Shown here piece after piece: positions 35,177 through 44,300 of a stretch of 64,000 bases of DNA. The translations under genes and the position numbers were made by a program. Source of the DNA: Sandaracinaceae bacterium (lineage in GTDB: Bacteria; Myxococcota_A; Polyangia; Polyangiales; Sandaracinaceae); the NCBI GenBank assembly GCA_020633195.1, contig JACKEC010000014.1, forward strand, positions 620,001 through 684,000, written 5' to 3'. The notes under the pieces were generated by a model. It ran no database searches, had not been told where the DNA came from, and worked only from the letters and a program-made list of their open reading frames with translations. The stretch's first letter is position 1. Each line of letters starts with the position of its first letter.

Positions 35177-36550
35177 TCAGTAGAAGGCGCGGACCCCGAG
35201 CCAGAGCTCGACCTTGTTGTACGACGCCGGGTCGACGAGCGCGCCCGTCCCGAGCGCGGAGATGTCGTAGACGTAGTCGGTGTAGTTGCCCTGGTACATG
35301 ACGGTACCGTTGACGCCGAGCCAGTCGGTGAACCGGTACTCGAGGAACAGCGAGCCGGTGAGGCGGATGTCGCCCCGCGTGGCCGTCGTGCCGAGCAGCG
35401 ACCCGTCGACGTTCACGAGCTGACCGAACTCGTAGTACCCGAGCGAGACGTTGGTGCCGATCAGGAACACCCGATCGATCATCGTCTGGAAGTTGATGTA
35501 GCCGCGATCGCGCCGGAAGAAGTTGCCGATGTACGACGGCTGGAAGTCGCGGTCGTAGCCGAAGACGAGGCGGACGTTGGAGGCGATCTGCCAGCGAGCC
35601 TCGACCTGCGCGACGAGCGACTCGTACTCCTGGTCGTAGGTCTCGAGGCCGGCCGTGGGGCGTGTGTTGAAGAAGCCGGCCGCGTAGCCGACCATCGCCA
35701 TGACGGAGAAGTTGGTGGTGAAGGCCCCGTTCAGACCGATCCGCGTCCGCAGCAGGATCCCGTCGTTCATGAGGGGACCGCGGACCGTGCTCTCGTCGAG
35801 GACGTCGTTGTAGCTGAACGTCGTGTCGTGGATGATCGCGGTCTGGGGCAGGAACCGGAAGGTCTCGTTCAGCGAGATGACGTGCCGGAGCGAGTTGCCG
35901 TAGCCGAAGTTCCCGTCCTCGAAGACGTTCGCCTGGAAGTTGTACCCGACGCCGACCTTGAGGACGCCGCCGTCGGTCTGGAAGTTGAGGCGCAGGCCCG
36001 TGTCGTTGTGGATTCGGGCGTAGCTGACCGGGAGCGTCAGCTCGGTGAACGGACGAACCGCTCGACCGAAGTTCTCCGTCAGCTGGATCGAGAACGGCCG
36101 CTCGGGGAGGATCACCAACGCCAGGTCGGCGTCCGCCTCCATGTTCGTGCGGTTGTTGTCGTTGAAGAAGTGATAGAAGGTCCCGCTCAAACCGCCGCGG
36201 AACGTCGCCGTGGGCGGCCCTGCGTTCGAGCCCTCTTCGGCCGCGCCCTCACCCTCTTGGGTGCGCTGCGCCCCTCGCGTCGAGAAGAGGAGGTGCGCGG
36301 CGGCGCGGAGGATCGCGGAGTCGCGGCCGACGCCGAGCCGGTCGGCGTCGTCGGTGTAGTAGAGGTTCGAGTCGTACCCGAGCTCGACACCGATCCCTGG
36401 GTGCAGCTCGAAGTCGCCGACTCGGAAGCCCGGACCCTCGGCGCGCGACCGATCGGACAGCCAGCCGACCTGCGCCTGGGCGACCGCCGGGGCGAGGAGC
36501 GCGCAAACGAGCACGGCAGCGCAGAAGCCGAGCTTGTCAGTCCAATTCAA
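35177..36550 (-). CDS. Outer-membrane beta-barrel, Wzp-like polysaccharide porin
   Basis: The TTG at 36550 was chosen because a clean ribosome site (ggaga) sits just upstream; a TTG at 36595 is an alternative. From 36550 the product is 457 residues, with signal peptide (LGFCAAVLVCALLAPAVAQA). The mature part is made of alternating strands with aromatic ends and a terminal KVELWLGVRAFY, ending in Tyr as outer-membrane barrels do. GYDSNLYYTDDADR and later strands resemble the porins paired with short OPX proteins in Myxococcus. It would form the outer-membrane channel for the polymer that Wza alone cannot. Confidence 0.85.
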   Translation of the reverse strand: MNWTDKLGFCAAVLVCALLAPAVAQAQVGWLSDRSRAEGPGFRVGDFELHPGIGVELGYDSNLYYTDDADRLGVGRDSAILRAAAHLLFSTRGAQRTQEGEGAAEEGSNAGPPTATFRGGLSGTFYHFFNDNNRTNMEADADLALVILPERPFSIQLTENFGRAVRPFTELTLPVSYARIHNDTGLRLNFQTDGGVLKVGVGYNFQANVFEDGNFGYGNSLRHVISLNETFRFLPQTAIIHDTTFSYNDVLDESTVRGPLMNDGILLRTRIGLNGAFTTNFSVMAMVGYAAGFFNTRPTAGLETYDQEYESLVAQVEARWQIASNVRLVFGYDRDFQPSYIGNFFRRDRGYINFQTMIDRVFLIGTNVSLGYYEFGQLVNVDGSLLGTTATRGDIRLTGSLFLEYRFTDWLGVNGTVMYQGNYTDYVYDISALGTGALVDPASYNKVELWLGVRAFY

Positions 36551-36615
36551 GAGGGTTCTCCAAAGGGCGGTCCGAGAGCGCGGAGAGTAGCGCAAGAATC
36601 ACGGTAGCGAGGAGC

Positions 36616-37194
36616 TCACATCACGATCGTGAACGGCGGGGGCACGCTGGGGATCTCGGGATCCGGGGGCTCCTGGATTTCGAGCCCCTCGTCGGGGGTC
36701 GCCGGATCGATGTCGGTCACGATCCGGGTCGTCCCGGTCTCGAAGATGTCCTGCCCGATGCAGCCGTTCGCCTCGGCCTCCAGGACACGGAACTGCTGCC
36801 CGAGCACCGTGATGACGGTGTACTCGTGCTGGGCACGCTCACGGTCGCCGATCTGGTCGGCGTCGTTGAGGCGCTCGAAGCGATCCGACGCGCTGCGCCG
36901 GTGCGCGTTGATCTGGGTGAGCTTGTCGTTGAGGCAGGTGACGCGGATGATGTCCCGCTCACGGCGCGCCTCGTCGAGCTGCGCGAGCACGCGCCGGCTG
37001 ATGCTGTCACCGCGCTGGACGATGGTGCTCGCCTCGTCGAGGCGCTCCTGAGGAAGCACGTTCGCGCGGCGGCGCACGGGGACCTCGCCACCCGCGTCAT
37101 CCGAGGCGTCCTGGGCGATGGCCAACCCGAAGCCCATGGCTCCCAGCGCTAGCCCTACCAGGAGCGCTGTCAGCGCCCGTCGTCCGTCAACCAT
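36616..37194 (-). CDS. Exported coiled-coil protein of unknown function
   Basis: The 192-residue protein has a signal peptide (LTALLVGLALGAMGFGLAIA). The mature part is a helical coiled coil (about 45-150: QERLDEASTIVQRGDSISRR, LDEARRERDIIRVTCLNDKL, AQHEYTVITVLGQQFRVLEA) with two cysteines, then a Pro-rich tail that ends PPPFTIVM. I do not recognise a named family. It lies 65 bp upstream of the porin gene and shares the promoter at 37222-37249, so it is probably a periplasmic partner of the Wzp/Wza exporter. Confidence 0.75.
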   Translation of the reverse strand: MVDGRRALTALLVGLALGAMGFGLAIAQDASDDAGGEVPVRRRANVLPQERLDEASTIVQRGDSISRRVLAQLDEARRERDIIRVTCLNDKLTQINAHRRSASDRFERLNDADQIGDRERAQHEYTVITVLGQQFRVLEAEANGCIGQDIFETGTTRIVTDIDPATPDEGLEIQEPPDPEIPSVPPPFTIVM

Positions 37195-37221
37195 CAGAGC
37201 CCCTCCCTCGAGGCAGCGGCG

Positions 37222-37249
37222 AGTATACGAGCCACGGACGTCAAGTCAA
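37222..37249 (-). promoter_or_regulatory. Sigma-70-type promoter for the exporter operon
   Basis: On the minus strand TTGACT (37244-37249) is followed after 16 bp by TATACT (37222-37227). Both hexamers match consensus at five of six positions. Transcription would begin about 37215, some 20 bases before the ATG at 37194, and read through the coiled-coil gene, the porin and wza. Confidence 0.65.
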
Positions 37250-37393
37250 CGCAGCCAAGTCCGCCGAATTCTGCCAATCGCTGAGTCATTTTCGCGGTCC
37301 GCGGCCCACCGGGATCGGCAGCCCACCGCGATGTCCGTTGCCGCGAGGCAGCCGGACGTTCAGCGCTTTTCTGATAGGTCCGTCGAGAACGGA

Positions 37394-38857
37394 TCAGTTC
37401 TGTGGTGCGAACACGAACGGGTAGGCGAACGTCACCGCGCCACCCTCCGGACCGGGGTTGAACCGGAAGCGGCTGATGGTCGAGACGACGCACGTGGCGA
37501 CCGCCGGGCTGCCCGTGCTGTTCTCCGTCGCCGTGGCCCCGCTGACGGTGCCCGTGGGCTGGATCGTGAACCGCACCAGGACGCGCCCCGCGAGGGTCGG
37601 GTTGTTGCGCAGCTCCCGCTCGTAGCAGGTCTGGATCGCCCGGATCCGCGCGCGGATCTGGCGCGTGACGATGTTCGGGTCGAACACGCCCGAGCCGCTC
37701 TCCTCCTCGAGAGCACCCGAGTTGACGCGACCGCGGATGACGCGCTCGACGATCTGCGTGCCTTCCGTCTGCTGCTGCTGGGCGCCCTGCCGCGCCTGCA
37801 GGCCACCGAGACCCGAGGTCGCCGAGCCCACCCGGCCGCCGCCGCCGCGCTCGCGCAGCGTGCCGCCCTCGGCGCTCGTCGCGACGCCGACGCCCTCGGC
37901 CGTCGCCATGACGTCCTCGGCGTTACCGGTCACGGCTCCCCCAGCGAGGACGTCCTGGAAGGCGCCGTCCGCGCCACCGAGCGCGCCGAGCAGCATCTGC
38001 TCGACCTGCGCCTGGGCCTGCTCCACCGCGAGGCGCGCGCTGTCGTCGGCGCTCGAAGAGGACGAGTTGCTGCTCGAGGGCTCGTTGCGGCTCGGCGAGG
38101 GAGACGGCGTGGAGTCCGCGACCTCTTCGGCGGCCTCTTCGGCGACCTCGTCGGTCACCTCGTCGCTGACCTCGACCTCTTGCTCGGGCTGAGGTGGCTC
38201 GGGCTCGTTGAAGATGAGCTCCGCGATGCGATCGGGGACGGTCGCGATGCCCGGCTCGACCGGCCAGTCCGCGTTCTCGAGGTAGATGATGAACCCGAAG
38301 TGGGTCATGAACGAGAACATCACGAAGGCCGTGAAGAGCCAGTCGATCCCCGCGATGAACCCGCCGACCACGGCGGCCGGGAGCTGCGGTCGCGGCTGCA
38401 CCGGGGGCGGGACGACGAACTGGAACAGGAGGGTCGTCCCCCCGATCTCGACCTTGCCGCGCGAGTTGTCGCTGAGCTTGACCTGGTAGTAGCCGTTGGC
38501 CTTGCGCGCCCCGCCGCTGCTGCGGAGCTCGTCGAGGACCTTCACGCCACCCGCGAGGCCGACCCGGCCGCGCATCTGGTCCGTGAAGTTCAGGACGTAG
38601 TCGTTGCCGACGAGCTGGAAGAGCTCGAAGCGGGAGCTGAGCCCGGGCGCCGAGACCACGAAGTGGTTCTTCTCGGAGCTCCCGACGGTCACCGTCTCGC
38701 GCTTCCGGATGATGCGCTCTTCGATGATCTTGTCGCCCTGGATCAGGCCGATGCGAAGGACCTTGGGGCCGACGGGGCGGTTCGCGACGGCCTGCATGGC
38801 CATCGTCATCGCTCCGGGCTGTCCTCGACGCTGCTGCTGCGGTGTTTGGTTGGTCAT
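37394..38857 (-). CDS. GltG-like protein: FHA-like domain, membrane helix and AgmX/PglI-type TonB C-terminus
   Basis: The 487-residue protein has an N-terminal FHA-like beta domain (VLRIGLIQGDKIIEERIIRK, TVGSSEKNHFVV, GLSSRFELFQL). A single membrane helix is near 175-205 (FTAFVMFSFMTHFGFIIYL). A Pro/Glu/Ser/Gln-rich periplasmic span follows, and a C-terminal AgmX/PglI TonB-like domain (about 395-487: RQIRARIRAIQTCYERELRN, GRVLVRFTIQPTGTVS, FRFNPGPEGGAVTFAYPFVF). This domain order matches GltG/PglI of the Myxococcus gliding machine, a TonB-like link from inner membrane to outer membrane. It stands 121 bp from the TolQ-like gene. Confidence 0.82.
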   Translation of the reverse strand: MTNQTPQQQRRGQPGAMTMAMQAVANRPVGPKVLRIGLIQGDKIIEERIIRKRETVTVGSSEKNHFVVSAPGLSSRFELFQLVGNDYVLNFTDQMRGRVGLAGGVKVLDELRSSGGARKANGYYQVKLSDNSRGKVEIGGTTLLFQFVVPPPVQPRPQLPAAVVGGFIAGIDWLFTAFVMFSFMTHFGFIIYLENADWPVEPGIATVPDRIAELIFNEPEPPQPEQEVEVSDEVTDEVAEEAAEEVADSTPSPSPSRNEPSSSNSSSSSADDSARLAVEQAQAQVEQMLLGALGGADGAFQDVLAGGAVTGNAEDVMATAEGVGVATSAEGGTLRERGGGGRVGSATSGLGGLQARQGAQQQQTEGTQIVERVIRGRVNSGALEEESGSGVFDPNIVTRQIRARIRAIQTCYERELRNNPTLAGRVLVRFTIQPTGTVSGATATENSTGSPAVATCVVSTISRFRFNPGPEGGAVTFAYPFVFAPQN

Positions 38858-38978
38858 TCGCGCATCGCTCGCTGGGCAGAAGGCTCCACCGGCTCTGACC
38901 GCGTCCCCGCCGGAAGGTTCCGAGGGGTCGGCACATTTTCCGGCCGAAGCCTATCACGAGTCCCCGAGTCGAGCCCTG

Positions 38979-39569
38979 TCATTGATCCGGTCCCAAGGCG
39001 TCCTCGACGGAAGCCACCAGGCGATGGCACTGCACCAGCCGATCGCTGGCGGTCTTCCGCAGCACGGTCCACGAGCCGAGCGCGAAGCTGGACGTCGCGA
39101 TCCCGATGGCGATCGAGAGCAGCGCCTTGGCCAGCCCCTCGTTCTCGACCCGCCCGGCCTCGAGCCCGAGGATCCCGTGCTCCCCGTTGAAGACCCAGTG
39201 AATCTGGTAGGCGGCGCCGATGAAGCCGAGCGCGGAGGCCATGGTGGCCGCGGCCCGGAGCGCCCGCATCCCGCGCAGAGACGCCATGCGGGCGTCCATC
39301 AGGCAGTCGTCCAGGTGCTCGGCCCGTTCGGAGGCGTCGAGCTCGGGGTCGACGAGGGCGAGCGCGCACCGGGCCGCCCACGCCGGCTCGGCGGCGCGCA
39401 GCAGCGAGGCGGCCCGATCGATCTCGGCCCGCTCGAGCAGCGCGCGGACCCCGCGTCGCAGGGCGGGCACGTCGATGTTCGAGGTGAACGCGAGCGTGCG
39501 CACCCGCTCGATCACGAGGGCGACGACCGCGACGAGGAAGATCCCTTGAGCTGCGTGATAGAGGCTCAG
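38979..39569 (-). CDS. Divergent MotA/TolQ/ExbB-family protein (CTG start proposed)
   Basis: The 196-residue product has three membrane segments: one at the very N-terminus (AAQGIFLVAVVALVIERV), then a cytoplasmic helical domain, then SALGFIGAAYQIHW and LAKALLSIAIGIATSSFAL. The last is the conserved TolQ/ExbB pore helix, though the usual proline/threonine positions of the second helix are altered. No ATG, GTG or TTG is available near the junction; the only fitting start is CTG at 39569, inside CTGA with the gltF-like stop. The next GTG would cut off the first helix. It lies where a proton channel would be expected between gltF-like and gltG-like genes. No TolR partner is adjacent. Confidence 0.72.
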   Translation of the reverse strand: MSLYHAAQGIFLVAVVALVIERVRTLAFTSNIDVPALRRGVRALLERAEIDRAASLLRAAEPAWAARCALALVDPELDASERAEHLDDCLMDARMASLRGMRALRAAATMASALGFIGAAYQIHWVFNGEHGILGLEAGRVENEGLAKALLSIAIGIATSSFALGSWTVLRKTASDRLVQCHRLVASVEDALGPDQ

Positions 39570-39832
39570 AAGGGCTCGTCGTTGACGCTGCGGATCACCT
39601 CGCGCAGGAAGCTCGTGCGCAGGTCGATGACCTCGTAGCCGAGATTGCTGCGGTTGAGGATGTAGAACGCGTTCGGCTTCTGGACGCGGCCCTCGATGCG
39701 GATCTCGTCGAGCTGGATCACGCGGGGCTGGCGGCCGGTGGACGACTGAGCCTCGGCCTCGGAGGGAGACAGCGCCCACGCCGCGAGCACGAAGGCGCCC
39801 GCCGCCAGGATGATGTTCGACCAGGTCCTCAT
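39566..39832 (-). CDS. Small exported protein (GltF-position)
   Basis: The 88-residue product has a signal peptide (IILAAGAFVLAAWALSPSEA) and a short mature domain: RVIQLDEIRIEGRVQKPNAF, then YILNRSNLGYEVIDLRTSFL. It is conserved-looking but no family is named here with certainty. It begins ATGA over the stop of the TPR lipoprotein gene and ends over the TolQ-like start. In Myxococcus the small gltF lies between gltE and gltG; the size and order fit, which is the only basis for the comparison. Confidence 0.75.
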   Translation of the reverse strand: MRTWSNIILAAGAFVLAAWALSPSEAEAQSSTGRQPRVIQLDEIRIEGRVQKPNAFYILNRSNLGYEVIDLRTSFLREVIRSVNDEPF

Positions 39833-41328
39833 GGTGTCTCTCCCCCGCTGGCTGCCGCCGCTTCCCGTGCCGCTCGCTCGGCGTCGCGCTGACGCTGCGC
39901 GGCCTCGCGCTCCAGAGTCCGCTGCTCGCGCTCGATGAGCCGGCCGAGCTCCTCGAGGTAGGTCCCGCTCGGATCCGTCCGCGGGAGCCGCGGTCCCATC
40001 AGCTCGCGGTACCGATTGAACTCCGTCACGGCGCGCTGATAGGAGTCCAGCTTCGTCATCCCGGGGTAGCCGTCGATGCCGCCGGCCTCCTGGTACATGA
40101 CGGCGAGGTTGAAGTGGACCTCCGCGTTGCGGGGCTCGATCTCCAGCACGCGATCGAACTCGGCCTTGGCCTGCGCCCACGCCTTGGTGGAGCGGAGCGC
40201 GTCCCCGAGCGCGAGGCGGACGCCGGGGAGGCTGGGCGCGAGGGCGGCGGCCGCGCGGAACTGCGCGAGCGCCTGCTCGTAGTTGCCCGAGGCGAGCTGC
40301 TGGAGCCCGAGCGCCATGCGCGCCTCGGTGTAGGACGGCTCGAGCTGAACCGCCCGCTCGTAGCTCTGCAGGGCGAGCGCCAGGTTCCCCGCGTCCTGGT
40401 GCATCCGGGCCCGGAGGTAGTGGAGCTCGGCGACATTGTCGTCGGTCTGGATCGCCTGGTCGAGGATCGACTCGGCCAGCTCGGTGCGGGAGAGCCGCAG
40501 GTTGGCCTTCACCAGCACGACCATCGCGGGGACGAAGCGCTCGTCGCGCCGAAGCGCGCCGCGGGCGGCCTGGATGGCCTCCTCCGGGCGGTTCGCGGCC
40601 ACGAGCACGTCGCCGTAGATGGCCTGGATGTGGAGGTTGCGGACCCACCGCTCGGCGAGGGGGCGCACGAAGCTCACCGCCTGCGCGGTGTCCCCGCGCC
40701 GCAGGTGGATGCGGGCGATGCCGAGGATCGCGCGCTCGTAGTCGGCCTGGATGCGCAGCGCGCGCTGGTAGAAGTCGAGCGCCTGCGTCTCGTTGCCCGC
40801 CCGGTCGGCGAGCACGCCGAGGTTGTAGGCCGCCTTGTAGGCGTTGCCGTCCGCCGAGAGAGCGCTCTGGAACTCCTGCCGCGCCTGCTCGTCGTTGCCC
40901 CGCGCCGAGGCCTGGAGGCCGCGCTGGTACGCCGAGCGCGCCGACGAATTCATGGGCCGCCGCGGCGGCAGCGGAGCGCCGGTCTCGGCCTCCGGGCTCC
41001 CCCAGGGCGACTCCCCCGAGGGGTTCGTGCTCGGCGTGCCCGAGTCGCCCGAGCCGGTCCCGCCCGACGCGGTGCCGGAGCCGGAGCCGGTCTGCGAGTC
41101 CGCCTCGGACTCGAGATCGCTGTCGGGCAGCCCGCCTCCGCCGCCTCCCGAAGAGGACGATCCGTCGTCACCGCCGGACGAGGTCTCGACGCCGTCGTCG
41201 ACGTTCTCACCGCCGGACGACGAGTCGTCGGAGGAGTCGTCGTCCGACCCCTCGTCACAGCCCGGCGCGAGGAGCCCGAGCCCGAGGGTCAGACAGGCGA
41301 GCAGCAGCAACCTGGAGAAAGAACGCAT
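39829..41328 (-). CDS. GltE/AglT-like TPR lipoprotein
   Basis: The 499-residue protein has a lipoprotein signal (LGLGLLAPGC). A Ser/Gly/Asp-rich linker of about 100 residues follows. About nine TPR units then run from residue 125 to 440, for example AYQRGLQASARGNDEQARQE, KAAYNLGVLADRAGNETQAL, LALQSYERAVQLEPSYTEAR and AEVHFNLAVMYQEAGGIDGY. A charged Gln/Arg/Ala-rich tail ends the protein. It should be outer-membrane lipid-anchored and act as a scaffold, as GltE (AglT) does. The start shares one base with the upstream stop (TGATG). Confidence 0.82.
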   Translation of the reverse strand: MRSFSRLLLLACLTLGLGLLAPGCDEGSDDDSSDDSSSGGENVDDGVETSSGGDDGSSSSGGGGGGLPDSDLESEADSQTGSGSGTASGGTGSGDSGTPSTNPSGESPWGSPEAETGAPLPPRRPMNSSARSAYQRGLQASARGNDEQARQEFQSALSADGNAYKAAYNLGVLADRAGNETQALDFYQRALRIQADYERAILGIARIHLRRGDTAQAVSFVRPLAERWVRNLHIQAIYGDVLVAANRPEEAIQAARGALRRDERFVPAMVVLVKANLRLSRTELAESILDQAIQTDDNVAELHYLRARMHQDAGNLALALQSYERAVQLEPSYTEARMALGLQQLASGNYEQALAQFRAAAALAPSLPGVRLALGDALRSTKAWAQAKAEFDRVLEIEPRNAEVHFNLAVMYQEAGGIDGYPGMTKLDSYQRAVTEFNRYRELMGPRLPRTDPSGTYLEELGRLIEREQRTLEREAAQRQRDAERAAREAAAASGGETP

Positions 41329-44300
41329 CAGTCTTCACTCGCGAGGGGCGGGGCCGAGACGCCCGTCGGTACTTCGGTGTGCTGCCCTCGACGCGCCCGC
41401 GCAAATTCGCCGGGCTGATAGGCGCCGAGGGTCGAGTCCTGAGCCTGCTGCTGCGTGATGCACTCCGCGATGCGCTCCTCGCCGTAGGCCTGGAGGCGAT
41501 CGATCGCTTCGCGGGAGTACTCGTTGTCGATGTTGCCGCGCCGCGCCGCGCGGGCGGAGAGCGCGTAGCGGACGACCGCGTAGCACTCGATCGGGCGCAC
41601 CTGCGCGTCCAGCACCTGTCGGACGCGATCCTCGAACGTGGCTCGCACCTCGTCTTGGACGTCCTGAGAGGCCCGACTGATCTGACTCTGCAGATCGGTC
41701 GGCATCGTGATGCCCGCGTTGAGCACCGCCCGCGCGAGCACCTCGTAGGCCCGGCCCTGGCGAGTCAGCGCCGCGATCGTCCAGGTGGGGCGGCGGTAGG
41801 CGAGGATCGGCTCGTAGCCCTGAGCGGTCGACTGCGTCCGGCTCGAGCCGTCCTGGATCTGACGGTTCAGCTCGGCGACGAACGCCTCCGTGTTGCGCTG
41901 GCGACCCGGGTTGACGGTCAACCCCTCGAGCCGGGCGAGCGCCGGATCGACGAGGCGGAACCTCGACTCGGCGGCGTACTCGGCGCCGAGGGTGCCGGGC
42001 TCTCCGCCGTAGCGGTCGTAGGCGGTGACGACGGCCTGGAGGGCCTCGTCGATCGTGGTCTGGCGAGCGCTCTGCGCCTCACGGATCTGGGCGATCCGCT
42101 GGTGCGCGAGGATCAAGAGCTCGCTCGCGCTGCGGTCCGAGCGGTACCTGTCGATGAAGGCCTGCATCGCGCGCAGCGCCCCGGCCCAGTCGCGCCGCTT
42201 GTACGACATCTCCGCCACCCGGAAGCGGGCGCTCCGCTGCTCGGCGGCGTCGGTGAGGCGGTCGGCGGCGCGCTCGTAGTAGCGCGCGGCCTCCGCGTAC
42301 TGCTGCTGGTACTCGAGGATGCGCGCCGCGTTGATGAGCGAGTCGGTGATCCGCTCCGGCATGTCCGCGTCCTGCGACGCGGCGAACGCCGCCGAGTCCG
42401 CGATCTGGCGGTAGTTGTCGACCGCGCGGTCGTAGTCGAAGAACCGGTTCGCAGTGTACGCGAGCCGGAAGTACGCGGTCGCGAGGATCCCCTCGAGCTG
42501 AGTCCGGCGAGCGCCGCTGGCCGCGGCCATGAGCGGCGTCACCTCGTCGATGACGCGCTGGTAGAGCCGGCCCGCGGAGTCGAAGCGCTGCGTGCGCTCG
42601 AGCGCGAGGCCCGCCTGCAGGAGCGCGACCGGCGCCTGCTCGTGGTTCGGCTCGTCGTTGACGGCGTCGACGAGCATCGTGGCGCTCTGCTCGTAGAGCC
42701 GGCGCTGCTCGTCACCGCTCGAGCTCTCGGCCTGGTGGTACAGCTCGAGGGCGCGCGTGTAGCGGACGTTGGTGAGCACGCCGCCGGCGACGCAGACGGG
42801 CTGGTCGCTGTTCTCCGGCTGGTCGCAGTAAGCCTCCTGCTCCTCCGACGAGCCGAAGCTGAGGTCCGGGGAGAAGGAGCAGGCGCGTCGCCGGATGTCG
42901 AGGCTCAGGCGCTCGGCTTCGGCCGTGTCGTTCATCGCCACGGCCATGTTGTAGAGGCTCTCCCACGCGACCTGGCCCGTCGCGTTGGCGTATTGGCCCG
43001 AGCAGCGCTCCTCGTAGATGCGCAAGAAACGCTGACGCGCCTGCGGCCAGTAGCCGTAGTAGTAGAGCAGCAGCGCGTTGTTGTAGTCGTAGGGAGCGCG
43101 GACGTGCTCGCGGTCCTGGTTCTCCGGGACGCGAGCGAGGTAGACCTCGCGCGCCTGGGCGAGGCGCTGCACGAGCAGCGGCATCTCGATCGCCTGGACC
43201 CGGGGCGGCGTGCCGACGGGCTCGGGGATGTCCTCCTGGCCGTCGCGGACCACGACCTCGCCGCGCTCCGCGGCGAGCTCCACGATCCGGTGGAGCGACT
43301 CCACGACGCGGCGCGCCGACTCCGAGAGGTACCGATCGTCGAGGTTCGAGTCACGGACGGCCGCGTACACGCGAGCCGCCTCCTCGTACTGCTCGGACCA
43401 GAACAGCGCGTCGGCCAGGTTGTACTGGAGCTCGTACGCGTTGGGGCTGTTCGGGTAGTTGTTCAGGTAGGCCTGGTAGGCCTCGGCCGCGAGCTCGTAC
43501 TCGCGCAGCGCCTCCATGAGCCGCTGCTCGCTGCGCTGCTCGACGGCCTCTCGGCGGAGCCGCTGCGCGGTGCGGTGGTGACGGATCGCGTCGTTGATCA
43601 GCGCGCCCTCGGCGAGCTGCTCCGCCTGCCGCTGCTCCACGGGGTGGTCCATGTTGGCGTTCCACCAATCGGACCCCTCGCGGTAGTCGCCGAGCCGCGC
43701 CTGGGCGCGCAGCGCGTCCTCCATCTGCTGGTGGCGCTGCCAGGCGCGCGCGATGTTCGCCGTGATCTCCGGCGCGCGGGGGTGGTTCGGCCATCGGCTG
43801 AGCGCGTACTCCCAGACCTCGACGGCCTCCGGGTACTTGGCCTCCTCGAAGTAGACCTGGCCGAGCTCGAAGTAGATCTCGACCGTCCAGGGCCGGTCCT
43901 GCGGGAGCAGGTTCGGGTTCTGGATGCGGCGCAGGCCCTCGGGCTGCCCCTCGTCGCGATCCGGGATCTGGTTCTCGTTCCAGTCGTCGTACGCGAAGGT
44001 GATCCCGAGGTACTGCACCGCCTCGGCGCGCAGCTCCGAGCCGGCGCGGCCGGTGGTGCGCAGCTGCTCGTCCGACCACTCGATCAGCCGCGAGAAGTGC
44101 TCGATCGCCTCGGGGTAGCGGCTGGCGCGGTAGTACGCCCACGCCACCTTGTAGAGGGCGAGGTTGTAGTTGCGGTCGGTCGGGTCCGCGAGGACCTTGC
44201 CGTACGCGCTGATCGCGCGGTCGAGCGCGTGGGGCTCGAAGTCGAAGTCGAAGTGGTACTCCCCGATCCGAAGCCAGACCTCCATGACGAAGCGGGCGTT

